The notes: a model not told the origin generated them from the sequence alone. A DNA stretch of 64,000 nt from Ophioceras dolichostomum (GCA_003049485.1 PYST01000036.1:62001-126000), one strand, 5' to 3'. Positions 33,168 through 44,679 are shown, numbered from the stretch's first letter. A program made the numbers and translations.

Positions 33168-35000
33168 CTACGACAGAACCTTCGACTCCGTGGACTGTTC
33201 TTCTGTCTTAGGAGCCGGCGGCGTAGCGCGTCCTTCGACATCCTGACTCTCTTCGCCGCCGCTCGCGGCATTGGCGTTGGCGTCGGCACTGCCCTCGTTG
33301 CTCTCCTTGGCCTTCTTCTTCTCGGCCCGGCTTGAAGGGGCGTTCATGGCAGCGGCCATCTGGGGGAAGAGGAGGCCGGGGGAGAAGGCGGAGAGGAGGA
33401 AGCAGGCGACGAAGACCATGCTGTGTGAAAGGAAGGGGGAAGTGAGTCCCACTGTCAGCTAATCGATTTCTTGGCTCGACATACCTGCCATCTCGGCAGT
33501 TGCGGTAGGTACTTAGGTAAAAGGGGGAGACGGAGTATGCTGGTAGGCTCAGAGGTAGTCGGGCTTACGTGCTGTCGAAGATCATGAAGGTCGATTCGTG
33601 CTTCAAAAAGGTATTCCTGTCAGCCTTTCCCTTCTCCTCTGACGACGAAGGGTAGGTGGGTGTAAACCAACCTGCATGATCGGGTTCCCCCAACCTCCAG
33701 CCATCTCGGCAATTCTTCAGAGTGATGATCCTGTCAGCTCGGTATCCTCTTGTCCAGCGACGACAGTAGGCCAAACCCAAACAAGACAAAGAGAGAGGAG
33801 GAGACCTGCCTGTAAATGCACCGAATTAGAATCGCGGAAAACGCAACCGTCACCGCGCCCAAAAACATCCTAAACTTCTTGTCCTTCCACAACACCTTCG
33901 CCTCGGCGCTCAGTCCTTGTCCTGCTGCTGCATCATCATCGCCACCGCCACCACTTTTTCCTTTCCCTCTCAACAACCTGTGAAACCGGACGGCGTAGTC
34001 GACGCACGTGGCGCCGAACAGGAGGAGGACCACGACCTGCAGCGCGACGCCGGCGATGATGGCGCGGTTCCCCCCCGTGAGCAGCGTCACGTTCGGCGGG
34101 TTGCTGGCGGAGGCGGCGAGGGCGCCGCCGATGGCCTGGACGAGCAGGCAGGAGACGTCGGCGGGGAGGAAGATGAAGGGGTAGATCCGGGGCTTGACGC
34201 GGGAGAGCTCTGGGGAGAGGGCGAGGGTGACGTGTTTGAGTGTGAGGTAGATTGATACGCAGACCTGGATGTGCGTGATGATGGTTGCCGCGTTAGCTGG
34301 GTAGGTTAATAGTTGTCGATGGCTACTGTGGTCGCCACAGAGGGATGGAAGCTTGATGTCAGGCGGAGGGGATAGGAACGTACGAGTGTGGGCGCGAGGC
34401 TGTACGTGTCAACGGCTTGTTAGTACACACAGCGGACATCTCACAATAGCAGTGTCATCGCAATCGGTAGGAGCTCAGGAGATGGCGACAGGGCCGTAAC
34501 AGAGTTGGCGAGGAAAAGGGGAACACTTGCATGATGGCCACGATTTGCGTCTCGAAGGCATCCTTATTCCACGGGTTATCCTTCAAAGCAATGCGAGCAC
34601 CATAGCCTGTTTTTATTGGGATTTGCCGTCCATATTAGATAAGACTCTTTCTGACGAGAGCGCGTGGGGGGAAAGGACTTTACGTCGGGAAGGGAAGAGA
34701 AGGGATGGTGGATGTATGGGTGGTAGGTAGGGACGCATTTATCAACATGCCAGCAGTTTCCAGGAAGCATCCCGCAGCGAGGAAGCTGGAGAACGACCAC
34801 GTCTTCTTGAGGATGCCTATCAAGAGAGCAAAGGCGCCGGCGAGGAAGAACACGGCCGTGAAGAAGATCGACGCCGGCTGGTTGGGGTAGTAGCCCAGAG
34901 TCGTGGCCTCTACGGGGCAACGGAGGCTCACGGCATCGCAGGAGTAGTACAAATGCGCCGATGGCCCCGCATTGGTATTGTTTCCGCCGGCGGCGGACAT
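33168..35000 (-). CDS. RTA1-family seven-transmembrane protein
   Basis: Seven exons on the - strand: 34751-35000, 34525-34606, 34384-34399, 33810-34264, 33672-33714, 33569-33600, 33168-33420 (376 aa, all phases close). RTA1/Rsb1-type proteins are plasma-membrane lipid-translocating exporters or lipid-stress resistance factors. Seven hydrophobic helices are visible, starting with PASIFFTAVFFLAGAFALLIG. Family motifs appear only after splicing: ETAGYGARI, VLAPTLVCVSIYLTLKHV, IRCIYRIAEMAGG, HESTFMIFDSTMVFVACFLL. Two introns must use GC donors (GCATGT, GCAGGT) and exon 3 is only 16 nt. The C-terminal tail is Lys/Glu/Ala-rich and cytosolic. The start could be one codon earlier (35003). The exact substrate is unknown. 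Confidence 0.82.
33715..33809 (-). other. Predicted GC-AG intron 4 of the RTA1-family gene
   Basis: Donor CAG|GCAGGT, acceptor CTGAAG, 95 nt. It joins IYR to IAEMAGG. The GT three bases further on (GTCTCC) would shift the frame of the next exon. Confidence 0.6.
34607..34750 (-). other. Predicted GC-AG intron 1 of the RTA1-family gene
   Basis: Donor G|GCATGT, acceptor AAAAACAG, 144 nt. Only this donor gives the phase that joins ETAG to YGARI; nearby GT dinucleotides are in the wrong phase. Confidence 0.65.
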
Positions 35001-35979
35001 CACGGGCCGGGGGTCCGGGGGTCCCGGGGGTGCGGAAGATCTTTTTTCGGCGTTCGACGGTGGCGATTGGTGCTTGTGAAGAGGGAGGGTTGGGTTGTTG
35101 GTTGGCAGTCAGGCTGACAGGGAGAGATATGGCAGAGGAGTAGCCCAACCAATAGCACTATATAGAAGAAACAGAATAGATAGATAGATCTAAGAGCATA
35201 CAGTACACATGCACAGAAACAGCCGTCACCACAAGGCCGTGGAGGAAGGCAAGAAGGAATCGAGGGTCGGAGGGATCGCATTATATGTTCGCCCCATCCC
35301 CGGATGCCAAGGACCCGAAAAATCGAAAATGTTACCAAGACTCGGCCCAGACCTGGAGTTGGGCGGAGCTGGAGCCATGTGTTGCTGATGATGCAAGGTC
35401 AGGCCGTCCGTCTGCCGATAGTCCCATACGGAGGTGGCTACCTAGTTGGTCAATGTTGCCGTCCTACTAAGGTATTTCGTATCTGGTACGAATGCGAAGC
35501 GCTTGCTTCCCTCCCTCTGCGCAGGGTCCGATTCCCCGGTGCACATGTGCTTTGCAAAGCCAGTAGTAAGAAAGTAGCATCAGCTCTTTTGGGCCAAGGC
35601 TAGGGAGGGTCCTGTACGGTCCTGAACTGCTACGAGAACAGATAAAAACACGTGATGGGAGGAATGGGTGAGCAATGAGAGCTTGAGGGGATTCTGGGCG
35701 ACGTTCGGATATGGTGGAATTGTTGAACCGAGTGAACGACTGTGGAATGACAGGGGTAGCTAATCGCGAGATTTACGAGCTTGGTCTTGGCGCTTGGCAA
35801 TATTTGCCTTTTCCAAATGCGGCTACATGATTTCAGCTGTGGGACAGGCTGGGCGAGCCTTGCCATCCTGCACAAACTCTGCTTTTTTTTTTGTCAATCT
35901 CACTGTGGTTATGGTGGCTCTTTCTTCTCTTCCCGGAAGGTATGACTTCTGCTCCTAAATAGGTATGTAGATTATTTCT
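35001..35979. other. Intergenic region RTA1-family / HIBADH
   Basis: Both neighbours are on the - strand, so this is the RTA1-family promoter and the HIBADH 3' end. No gene is seen. Confidence 0.5.
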
Positions 35980-37158
35980 CTATTCCTTTCCACCAAGGTA
36001 TCGGTACACGACCGAAAAGTCGCGCCCCTTGCAGTTCTCACTCCGCTCGGTGGCGTCATACACCTCCTTCGCGACGCCGCCCAATGCGAGCCTCGTCTGG
36101 GCCGCCTTGAGCGCGAGCCCCAGATCCTTTCGCATGAGCCCGACGCCGAACCCGCCCTGGTAGTCGCCGCGCGACGCGGGGCTCCCCTCCACCACGCCAG
36201 GAACGGGGTTGTTGATCTCGCTGGGCCAGCACTTGCCCGTCGAGGCGTTGATGACGCCCGCGAGTACCTTTGGGTCCAAACCCCAGGTGATCCCCAGGGC
36301 CATGGCCTCCGCGGTGGCGATGTTGCTGATGGCGAGCAGGTAGTTGTTGGCCAGCTTGGCCGAGAGCCCCGCGCCCTGGTCCCCGCAGTGGAGCACGCGG
36401 CGGCCCATCCGGAGAAGGATCGGCTCGATGGCTGGCAACAGGGAGGCGGGGGCGCCGAGCATGAAGGTCAGCGTGCCGGCTGTGGCGCCGACGACGCCGC
36501 CGCTCATGGGGGCGTCGACGAATGTGCCGTTGCTGTTGTTTGCGGCTGATGACGACGATGATGATGATACGGACGCAGCGACTTCTCGCGAGGTGGTCGG
36601 GTCGATGGTCGAGCAGTCGATGAAGAGTCGTCGCCGGTGTCCTGGTGAGTTTGCGTCGTTCCGGGACAGAGATTCTAGGATCGAGGCGTAGACCGATTTG
36701 ACATGAGCCGGCTCCGGCAGAACCGTGATTACCGTGTCCTAGACGATGACGATGTTCAGCTCGCCTACATACCTACCGGAGAGGACGAGTACGCCAGGAG
36801 GGCCACACTAACCGCGTCCTTGGATGCGTCGCCCACGCTTTCAGCCAGCTCGACCGCGGCATCGCCGGCCTGTGAGCTCCTCATCTCGTCTGCTAGCCGT
36901 GTCATAGCATCCCTATTGATGTCAAACAGCCGGACCGTGTCCGTTGGAGCCAGCTTAGACTGCAGGTTCTTCGCCATTTGGTAGCCCTGAAGGATGCCTA
37001 GATCGTCAGCTAGAGTGATCTTCTATGAGGACATAGAAGAAGTAGCTCACCATCTGGCCCAGTCCGATGAAGCCATAGTTGTCTAATCTGCGTGCCGTTG
37101 AGGAGAACAACCTCCTCTGGGGTACGCCGCGAAGTATCCGAGCATGGCCTGCCGCCAT
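35980..37158 (-). CDS. 3-hydroxyisobutyrate dehydrogenase, mitochondrial
   Basis: Three exons on the - strand: 37051-37158, 36813-36986, 35980-36738 (346 aa). It oxidises 3-hydroxyisobutyrate to methylmalonate semialdehyde with NAD in valine degradation. The first about 25 residues (MAAGHARILRGVPQRRLFSS) are Arg-rich and lack acids, a mitochondrial presequence. The dinucleotide motif GFIGLGQMGYQMAKNL is interrupted by intron 1 between Gln-Met and Gly. FIDCSTIDP and DAPMSGG match the family, and the catalytic lysine is Lys222 or close in GAGLSAKLANN. A poly-Ser/Asn loop (SSSSSSSAANNSNG) precedes DAPMSGG and is longer than usual. The C-terminal part has the helical KDLGLAL segment and ends YRYLGGKE. 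It could belong to a related beta-hydroxyacid dehydrogenase, but the signal fits HIBADH well. Confidence 0.9.
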
Positions 37159-38662
37159 TGTGTCGCTGCAGGCGGGATTGCGGCGGTCTCTGAAAGAAGA
37201 AAGCGAAGAAAATGACGCAAGAATGAAGCCAAATGTCTCGATGTCCTCGAGATTAAAGTGTCACGTCCTGCATTCAATAAATTTCCCGTCTACTCCGTAC
37301 CAAACCCATGGTAATTGCATTCAATGTGAAGCAATGCTCGCCCTGGTTTGGCCTTTCAGAGAGGAGCAATGTGCCATATGTGATCATGGGGCAACCTGCT
37401 TTAGCCGATCATTGCCGCCAGCACGCATGCACAATCGGGCAACAGAACCGGAGCAGCCCTTCATGTTATGTTCTGGCGGCTTTCCCCGCACCGAGGCACA
37501 GCGCAGTTGGGGCGACCCCAGCCCCCGCCTAGGCACAACATTGAGGGTCCATCCACATCCGACCCTGGATATGGGGACCCAGCCAGCGCGAGCTACCCCA
37601 CGATCCACATGGCTTCGCGAGGCTCAAGGATAACACGTTTGTTGTCTGAGGACGGAATATTTCTGAGTTAAGGTCATGAAGGGTGGTGGGCTAATTGGGG
37701 GTGAGCGGCTATCCGCAGACCCTCCCATGATTTTCTAGTGCAGGGGAGTTAGGGGTTCGGACATGTTTGCCGGTGCATGTTTGGACGTACAGATCTGGCT
37801 AGTGGATTTGTTTCCTTTCCTGCTTGTTTCGCTATGCTTTCCCGTCCGTTCTTTCCTCTAGCCTTGATGGGCAGATAAAGCAACCATTTAAAGGCGGAAG
37901 GTCTGGCAAGTCGATATCCATTCTTACCATTTGGCAGTGAGTAGGTAGTCTCGTCCTGAGGGGTAAAAGGAGACAATAGTCGAGCTATAGACAGGGACTG
38001 CGAAAGACAAGTGAGCGGTCCTCAACGACACAAAGCCCAAAACAACTGTGATGTGATCGATCAGACGAGCAAACGCAAGTTCCTCGGTAACGAGAATGAC
38101 AATAACTTGTATTTTACTGCGAATCTCTGTCAATTCTGGGGAGAGCGACGAAAGAAAGAAAAAAAAAGGGAACAGCTATTAACTCGTAAAAGCGAAGGTA
38201 TTCTCTCCGTGTAGTACAGCAAACGGGCCAGCCTCCTCTCCTCCTTTCCTTCCTTCTCCCCTCCTTCGTGGTTACCTATTCGACCGTCCCATCCCGTCCA
38301 ATCCAGTCCCCGAAGCCGGAGCCGGGCCAAGAGTGTCGGAGGGTGACAACGACAATACAGCCCCCACATTCCTTCCCGGCACCTGAAGTCGTTGTGGCGC
38401 GCGGCGCTTCGCCGCCAGAGATGGTGCAGGTGTGAAGTTATGTTGAAGGGAAACAAAATCCGGGGGAAACAGAAGTATAACAGAATAGAAAAGGGGGTAT
38501 GTGCGAAATCCAGACTTGTAAGATAAAAAAAAAGGGGGGACAGGGAAAGCCGCCTCTAAATCCTTCGTCAAAAGACAGACTCCAAGGCCTGGGCCCAACG
38601 GCATTTTTCTCCTTGTTCCTCCTATATTCAAGGGCCTATTGGGATTCTTTTCGCGATCCTTT
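37159..38662. other. Intergenic region HIBADH / BQT4
   Basis: Promoter side of HIBADH and 3' side of BQT4. Open frames here (for example 37079-37633 and 38272-38757) lack any family character and overlap expected untranslated regions. Confidence 0.5.
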
Positions 38663-40174
38663 TCACCAGCCCAAAACGTAGGGCACAATCGCGCTGGCGG
38701 CACTGTTGCGGAGGCAAGAAAAGGGACAAAGTTAGTGGATGAGCCATAGCATGACATGGTGAACTGAAGAGTACTCGGAAAAAAACTTACCCGACAGCCA
38801 GCGTGGCTCCTATGCCAAAGATGGCGCGCTTCCTCACGCGGTCTCGCTTCTCCTCTGCTTCCGTCTTAACCTTCTTAGCGCGGGGTGTCCCATCGGCGCT
38901 GGCTTCGGCGACCCCATTGGTCTCGGTCTTGGGCTCATCGGCCTTAGTTTCGTCCTCGTCGACCGAGATCTTCTCGGCTCGCCGCTTGCCCTTCTTCGTC
39001 GCAGACGGCGAGGCGGAGGCGACCGCGGCCACGGTCTCAGTTGCTGCCTTGACCATGTCTTTGGCCTCGGCGACCATGCGGGCAGCATCTTCGGCAGAGG
39101 GGGGCTCGCCTGAGAACAATGGCAGCTCGACCTCGACGTGGTTGGTCGTCTCCTCCGTGCCGTCGTCGTCCTTCTTGGAGACCTGTTCAACGGTGATCTT
39201 CACCTTTGATTCTTGCGCTGGCGGCGCCGCGATCTCGGCGACGGGCTCGAGCACCGGGACGGGCCCGGGCACATGGTGAGGGGCGGGGAGCTCGCTGTTG
39301 GCGATGGAAGGCGAGGCCGATGGCTTGGCACTGCTGGTGCTGGCCTCGGACGGCGGGACGGATTGCTGCGAGGTGGCCTTGGACGAGCGCTTTCGCGGGC
39401 TAGCCTGGACGCCGCGCTTGCTTACCGTGGCCTTCGTTGGGCTGGCCGAGCGGCGTGTGCGGTTGCGAGGAGGTAGAGAGGTCGGGGTCGGCGGGGCAAC
39501 GCCATGGAAGTACTTTGGCGGCGCCGCGATGACCTTGGGCGAAGGGCCGTTGCCGATGTCGCTCCTCTGGCTGCTGGTGGTGCTGAAGCTGCCTCCGCCA
39601 CTTGGAATGTCGGCCGGGTCGAGCAGCGCGCTGATCCACGGGGTGATGCCGTACTCCTCCGCCAACGCCAGGGCCTGGTCGGGCGAGATCCAGACGTTAC
39701 CGGCCGTCTCCTCCGGGCTCGTGGCGGGCAGGGACTTGATGTATTTGCGCTCGTCCTCCTCCTCTTGGGACTTGGCGTAAGGAAATGTTGCCTTGAACAT
39801 GCCGGTGGCGGAGACGAAGCCATCAGCGCTGCGGCGCATCAGGAAATAGCTGTTCGGGCTGCCTTTGCTAAATATCTCCGAGACGATTCCCCTGGGCAGT
39901 GGGGCCCGAAGATGTGCGTAATCGAACACGCCCAGGAATGCCGGGTCGACGTCTCCGGTGATCATCCTAGGATTGAGCTTGGTCTGCCCGAGGCATCGGC
40001 GATTGACCAGATCCGAGTCTGCATGATTGCGCGACAGAGACAATCGTCAAAGCTTGTTCGAGTCTCGATGGCGGGACATAGGCGAGGAAGGCCTTTCAAA
40101 GGAGCTTGCTTACATGGAGGGAGATCATCGATCATATAAGGGTTGCGCCTTTCGGGAAGAGATCTGGGGGCCAT
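38663..40174 (-). CDS. BQT4: Bqt4-like inner nuclear membrane protein (KilA-N/APSES-like)
   Basis: Three exons on the - strand: 40114-40174, 38791-40018, 38663-38702 (442 aa). In fission yeast Bqt4 anchors telomeres to the inner nuclear membrane with Bqt3. Splicing restores the N terminus (MAPRSLPERRNPYMIDDLPPYSDL). Residues about 45-155 form the APSES-like fold (FDYAHLRAPLPRGIVSEIF; YFLMRRSADGFVSATGMFKATFPYA; NVWISPDQALALAEEY). A long Ser/Pro/Ala/Lys-rich disordered region follows. The last 24 residues (IFGIGATLAVGAASAIVPYVLGW) are a single membrane helix split by intron 2, so a tail anchor appears only when the 40-nt last exon is joined. Without splicing the protein would stop after LAVG and lose half the helix. 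Basic KRDRVRKR precedes the helix, consistent with the nuclear side. Confidence 0.88.
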
Positions 40175-41515
40175 TGCGACTTGCGAGACCGGACTCTGAG
40201 AGCCTCGGTGGTTCTCTCCCTTGCTTCCTTGTCGCTTGATCGGACCGCGAGGCGGGGAGGAATGGATGGAAGAGGCCTTGGGAGGTGAAGTATGGGACGG
40301 AAGACGGTCCGAAGTTAAAACTCGCGCGACCTGGAGAGAAAAACTGTCTCGTATCAGCAATCCGGTGGGGCCAAGGCTCGCAATGCGCCGTGTCCATTCA
40401 TCATCGAGGATTGGCGCAACGCAAAAAGGGCTTGATCAAGCTTCAGCAAGACAGAAACAAAAAAGAGCAAGCGCTACAAGCCACAGCGTAGGCCCGCGAT
40501 TTGCTTTCTGTCGAGCTTCCACGTGTGGTGGGTTTGGGGGCAGGGCGGAAGAGGGACGAAGGAAAAAAAGGCGCGCCGGCGCAGCCGTCGTTCCGTCCTT
40601 TTTCGCCGGTCCGTCGTCGCGCGAGAAGAAATGTGCACGAACCGCACGCGCCGCCAGAAACAGGGTCTACTAACCAGCTGTGTTCAATTATAATAGACTC
40701 GAGAAACAGAAATAAGGAAAAAAGGAAAGAAGAGAAAAGAAAAGCTGACAATGAGATATAGAGTGAGCGTATGAGCTTTATTGCGACACAGAAATACAGC
40801 AGATAATTGTCATGCGGTAAGGAGCGATCAATACCAATTAGCCACCGAGAAAGACAAATGGGAGAGAGGAAGCGGAGGGTGTTCGCAGTGTTCTGCTGGG
40901 GGGAGTTGAGTCGGGGTGGGCTCGAGAGCTATTGTTCCGTGGGCGGCCAGGGGGGGGGCTGGTTCTCTTTTGCTGGGAGGAAGGGGGACGACGGCCGGGT
41001 GGATCCAGCCTCCATCTTGATGTCAGCGAGCGCACGGGCCACGAGACCCTTCTTGGCAGTTGGCACACCAAGTCGGATCGGTTGCTGCCAGCTGCGAACC
41101 ATCAATCGCTTGCCTCCGTTCCTTGTGTCTTGATGCCTGAGGACCAACGGCACAGGTACATGGTATGGCAGATGATGGTAGAGCGTACCTATTTCTACTG
41201 TTCACCTTTTACTTCAGGGGTACTGGCCCAAAATCCTTTCACTCATATCCCTCTCGATACAACCCTTCCGTGAACATCGCGTCCTCAATTCCCCGTGTGT
41301 CCTCCCCTCATTCCACCCGCCCCGTGTCTACATAGCTGGTGCACTTCTCTCAGATATAAAAAGCCCCTCTGATCTGAGTTCGTTAGTGTCTTTCTTGATT
41401 TTCGACGCGTAGTTCGCTCAGCAATATCGACTTCCTATTCACGATTTCATCAATTCAATTTCTGCTCCCTCTTCCTGACCAACCGATCGAGCCACAAGGC
41501 TGAGAGCGCATCGCA
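40175..41515. promoter_or_regulatory. Divergent promoter region BQT4 / F-box gene
   Basis: About 1.3 kb between outward-facing starts with no supported gene. A good TATA-like element lies at 41355-41362 on the F-box side. Confidence 0.5.
41355..41362 (+). promoter_or_regulatory. TATA-like element upstream of F-box gene
   Basis: TATAAAAA about 154 bp before the ATG at 41516. The spacing is consistent with a core promoter and a leader of roughly 120 nt. Confidence 0.5.
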
Positions 41516-43849
41516 ATGGCTGAGTTCCTAGTGCCGTCAGTTCCAAGTCTCGAGCCACGCCTGAATCAAGCAGAGCCGTCAAAGCTCGAGCAACTGCCGG
41601 CCGAAACTCTAGGCCAGATCTGTGAGATCGTGGCGGCAGACCACGTGCAGAGTGTGCCGGCCTTCGCCTGTGCAAGCAAGAAGTGCTATGCTGCCGCCCT
41701 CCCTTGGCTCTACCATGACTTCAAGCTCGAGCTTCCTGACCTCCCGGAGGTTCTCGACGCATTTGTGCAATGGTGGACCGACAGACTACGAAGTGAAAAC
41801 GCCTTCAAGCATATTCGCAGACTGGCTCTGACCGGCCATATCGGTACCTGGGACTTCGTGATAGATGGGGAGCCTCCACATCCCGTATCCTGTCCACCAC
41901 ATCTTCGCCCTCTTCGAACGGCGCCACTCGGACCTCCATGCAGCCTCGAGACCCTAGACTGCCACTTGTTCCCCGACCCCTGGTGTGCCTACGACGGATG
42001 GGGAAGCTTCATGCCAGACGTCTCACACCCTGCTGGATGCGATAAACTGAAACCTCCATTTGGCTACGAGAATGAGGCCGCCTGGGATTCGCTCGCTCGA
42101 TTCATCGCCGAGCTGCCGGGGCTCACGGATCTGATCTTCTATACGTCCTACCAGTTCCCACCCTCTCTGCTTCGAGCGCTTCATGAACATGCACCTCGAT
42201 GCAGACTCCACCTTGCCGACTTGCGGCTTTTCAGCCTACACGAGCCGGAAATGGACCGTCATGAGCTCGCCCTCATGAGCTCACCGTCCCTCTGCACCGC
42301 CCGGTTTCGGATCCCTGGCGGCGGTGAACTTCTCCCCGGCGAATTTTTCCCTTTTTTGCACGCTCTTGATAACCCACACGGTTATGAACTGGCGACCACG
42401 GCAGGCATTAGATCTAGGTCCCGACGCGAACTCGCTAGTATTATGCGCTTAGTAGCCCATAATACCCCAAACCTGAGACATTTGTGGATGTCACACAAAG
42501 AGACCCAGGTTCCCGTTTTCTCGAGACACCAGCCATGGCTTACAGGGCATGGCTCATGGCTAGGACCAACCCCGGATGGCAGAGGGTTCGCCCCCAACGG
42601 TTCTGGCGACTACAGCCTTGCCCAAAGTCTTGACGGCTCACGCTCCCTCGGTCCCGGTTCAGAGTCCAGCTCCGAAGCAAGCTCGGCAGCAAGCTCGGCG
42701 CTGAGATCCGGCTCGCTCAAAAGTCTTGAGCTGAACGATATGAACAAAGGAATTTTCCTGTCGCCGGCGGCGCTGCGGATTTGGAGCGAGCACGTAGACT
42801 TCTCCAATCTCCAGACTCTCAAGCTCAACCTGTCTCGCCTACCCGGGCTGTTGCTCACCGATTGCAACCTCACCGGTCTACATACTCTAGCGATCAAGCT
42901 CCCGGTATATTCGCACTTCAGCACGCCACCTGAGCAGCTTGCCGAAGCATATGAGGAAGTCAGTGGTTTCTTAAGGCGCCTCAAGCAACTGCGCGCTCTC
43001 CAGGTCCAACGCTGGCCGGTGATTCGAGAGAAGGTGGCACCGCCGATCCTACCATCTACTCTGCGCACACTCCGTCTTGACAACGGCAACTCTAAAGACA
43101 AATGGCTCATGAAGGGTCTGACGGAGCATGAGATCAGCGAGATAGTCGAACAATGCCCCATGCTCGAGGATCTGGCAATCATGGTCCACCGGCAGATGGG
43201 CAACGCAGAGGAAGTGGCAGCCTACCGGACCATCGGCCGGCGACTGCCCTGGCTCCGGCGCCTCTCGCTCACGCTAGTCGTGATGCCCTCAGATTACGAC
43301 GAGCGCCGCAAAGAGAAGACCCGACAATACGACGAGTTCCATCGACGGGCGATCGACTGCTGGCCAGGTTATCCCAGAGGAAACGTGCGGGAGCTGTTCA
43401 TCAGCTGCGCATTGGACGATACCCTGGCCCGGTCCATTTTCGCGTTCATCGCGTCCCAGTCCGGCAAAGAGAGGCTAGAAGCACTAAAGGTCGAGATCAC
43501 GGGGTGGAAACTTGTCAACTTGCCTGATGTGGCAAGCGTGTACTTCCACACGCTCTGCCGGAAGTGGCTCATCAAGAGGAGTCCACGGGACGATCGACCA
43601 CATGAGCTACTAGCGACGGAGATCGAACAGCGGGAACGCCTGGCAGAAGAGGAAGAATCAGAGCGCCTGTACGGGGGCAGGGACAACCCACTGAAGGCAG
43701 TGTTTCGGCGACTGTGGCCGTCGTCGAGACGCTCGGAAGCCGAGTGGCCGGTGGAGTGTGATGTGAGCCCCGGTATCCTGGAGGAGGGATGGCGGGATGA
43801 CTGGCACAGCTGGCCGCTTGCTATCTCCGAGGCGTCCGGTAGCGGGTGA
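41516..43849 (+). CDS. F-box protein with leucine-rich-type C-terminal region
   Basis: A single exon of 777 aa; ATG is the first in the frame. Residues about 22-72 fit an F-box (LEQLPAETLGQICEIVAADHVQSVPAFACASKKCYAAALPWLYHDF), which binds Skp1 in SCF ubiquitin ligases. Beyond it the protein has spaced LRxLxLxxN-like strands (LRRLSLTLVV; LRTLRLDNGN; LQTLKLNLSRLPGLLLTDCNL), suggesting irregular leucine-rich repeats for substrate binding. A Ser-rich linker (about residues 380-400) separates two halves. The C terminus is charged. Large families of such F-box proteins exist in filamentous ascomycetes, mostly without known substrates. No intron is needed and codon use looks like that of the neighbours. 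Confidence 0.8.
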   Translation: MAEFLVPSVPSLEPRLNQAEPSKLEQLPAETLGQICEIVAADHVQSVPAFACASKKCYAAALPWLYHDFKLELPDLPEVLDAFVQWWTDRLRSENAFKHIRRLALTGHIGTWDFVIDGEPPHPVSCPPHLRPLRTAPLGPPCSLETLDCHLFPDPWCAYDGWGSFMPDVSHPAGCDKLKPPFGYENEAAWDSLARFIAELPGLTDLIFYTSYQFPPSLLRALHEHAPRCRLHLADLRLFSLHEPEMDRHELALMSSPSLCTARFRIPGGGELLPGEFFPFLHALDNPHGYELATTAGIRSRSRRELASIMRLVAHNTPNLRHLWMSHKETQVPVFSRHQPWLTGHGSWLGPTPDGRGFAPNGSGDYSLAQSLDGSRSLGPGSESSSEASSAASSALRSGSLKSLELNDMNKGIFLSPAALRIWSEHVDFSNLQTLKLNLSRLPGLLLTDCNLTGLHTLAIKLPVYSHFSTPPEQLAEAYEEVSGFLRRLKQLRALQVQRWPVIREKVAPPILPSTLRTLRLDNGNSKDKWLMKGLTEHEISEIVEQCPMLEDLAIMVHRQMGNAEEVAAYRTIGRRLPWLRRLSLTLVVMPSDYDERRKEKTRQYDEFHRRAIDCWPGYPRGNVRELFISCALDDTLARSIFAFIASQSGKERLEALKVEITGWKLVNLPDVASVYFHTLCRKWLIKRSPRDDRPHELLATEIEQRERLAEEEESERLYGGRDNPLKAVFRRLWPSSRRSEAEWPVECDVSPGILEEGWRDDWHSWPLAISEASGSG

Positions 43850-44679
43850 TTCCTCGAAGCCGGCGGCGGAACAGGGAGGGTTCTAGTTCGTCGTTTTCCA
43901 TCTGGTATTTTGAGACACCCCCATCCGCCGGTCCGTTTACTCTCTACCAATTATCAGTTGCTTCAAGATGTCTGATTTGATCCGTCGTAGAGCCTCTCAC
44001 TACTATTTCAATTTGTCCACCTATTTCAGGTAACTACCTCAAGAAGCAAAACCAGAACAAAAGTACCCAGTAATTCACTCCAACAGCCGGCTTGGTGTCG
44101 TGTTTGCATTCGTAAAGGTTTCTAAAATTGTGGAGGTTGGAGTCGAGCGGTGAAGTTTGAGAGGACCCAAAGTCGGCCAAATCGGCGAACTGCTTGACGT
44201 CAGCGACCAGCACATGGGCTTTGAAAAGTGCCTGGGCCACGATCCGCCAGACCATCAGCCCGGGCAAACCCATCAACCAGCAGGCCGTTTCTCTTAGACA
44301 CCTGGACAACAGCCGGGGAGGCAGACCAGGGGGCTGGATACGACAACACACTTTGCATTGGGAGCCTCAACGCCCCTCCCTCGAGTCCGCTTTGACAATG
44401 GGCAGGTTGGTGTCAGGCGGCCTAGCTCCGAGCATCGAACTACCCCGCCCCCTGTGTTTCCCCCTTGCTGGAGCTTCCGGGTGCCGAAGCTAGCGAATCA
44501 TTGATAAATACAGCTGTGACCCCTCCAAAACCGAAGCAGACCCCACCTGTGCCCATCACTCCAAACAAAAAGGAACATACCTCCAACTCACCTGAACGTG
44601 ACGACGAGATACATAACGAACAGAAAAGCCACAGCTGGCCCAAAGACACCTAAGCGCAACCGGTAGAATAACAACAACA
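43850..44679. other. Intergenic region F-box gene / RhoGDI
   Basis: 3' end of the F-box gene and promoter of the RhoGDI gene. No gene is seen. Confidence 0.5.

Noticed and set aside
38272..38757. A 161-residue frame on the - strand
   Set aside because: It overlaps the last exon and 3' untranslated region of BQT4 and lacks any recognisable feature.
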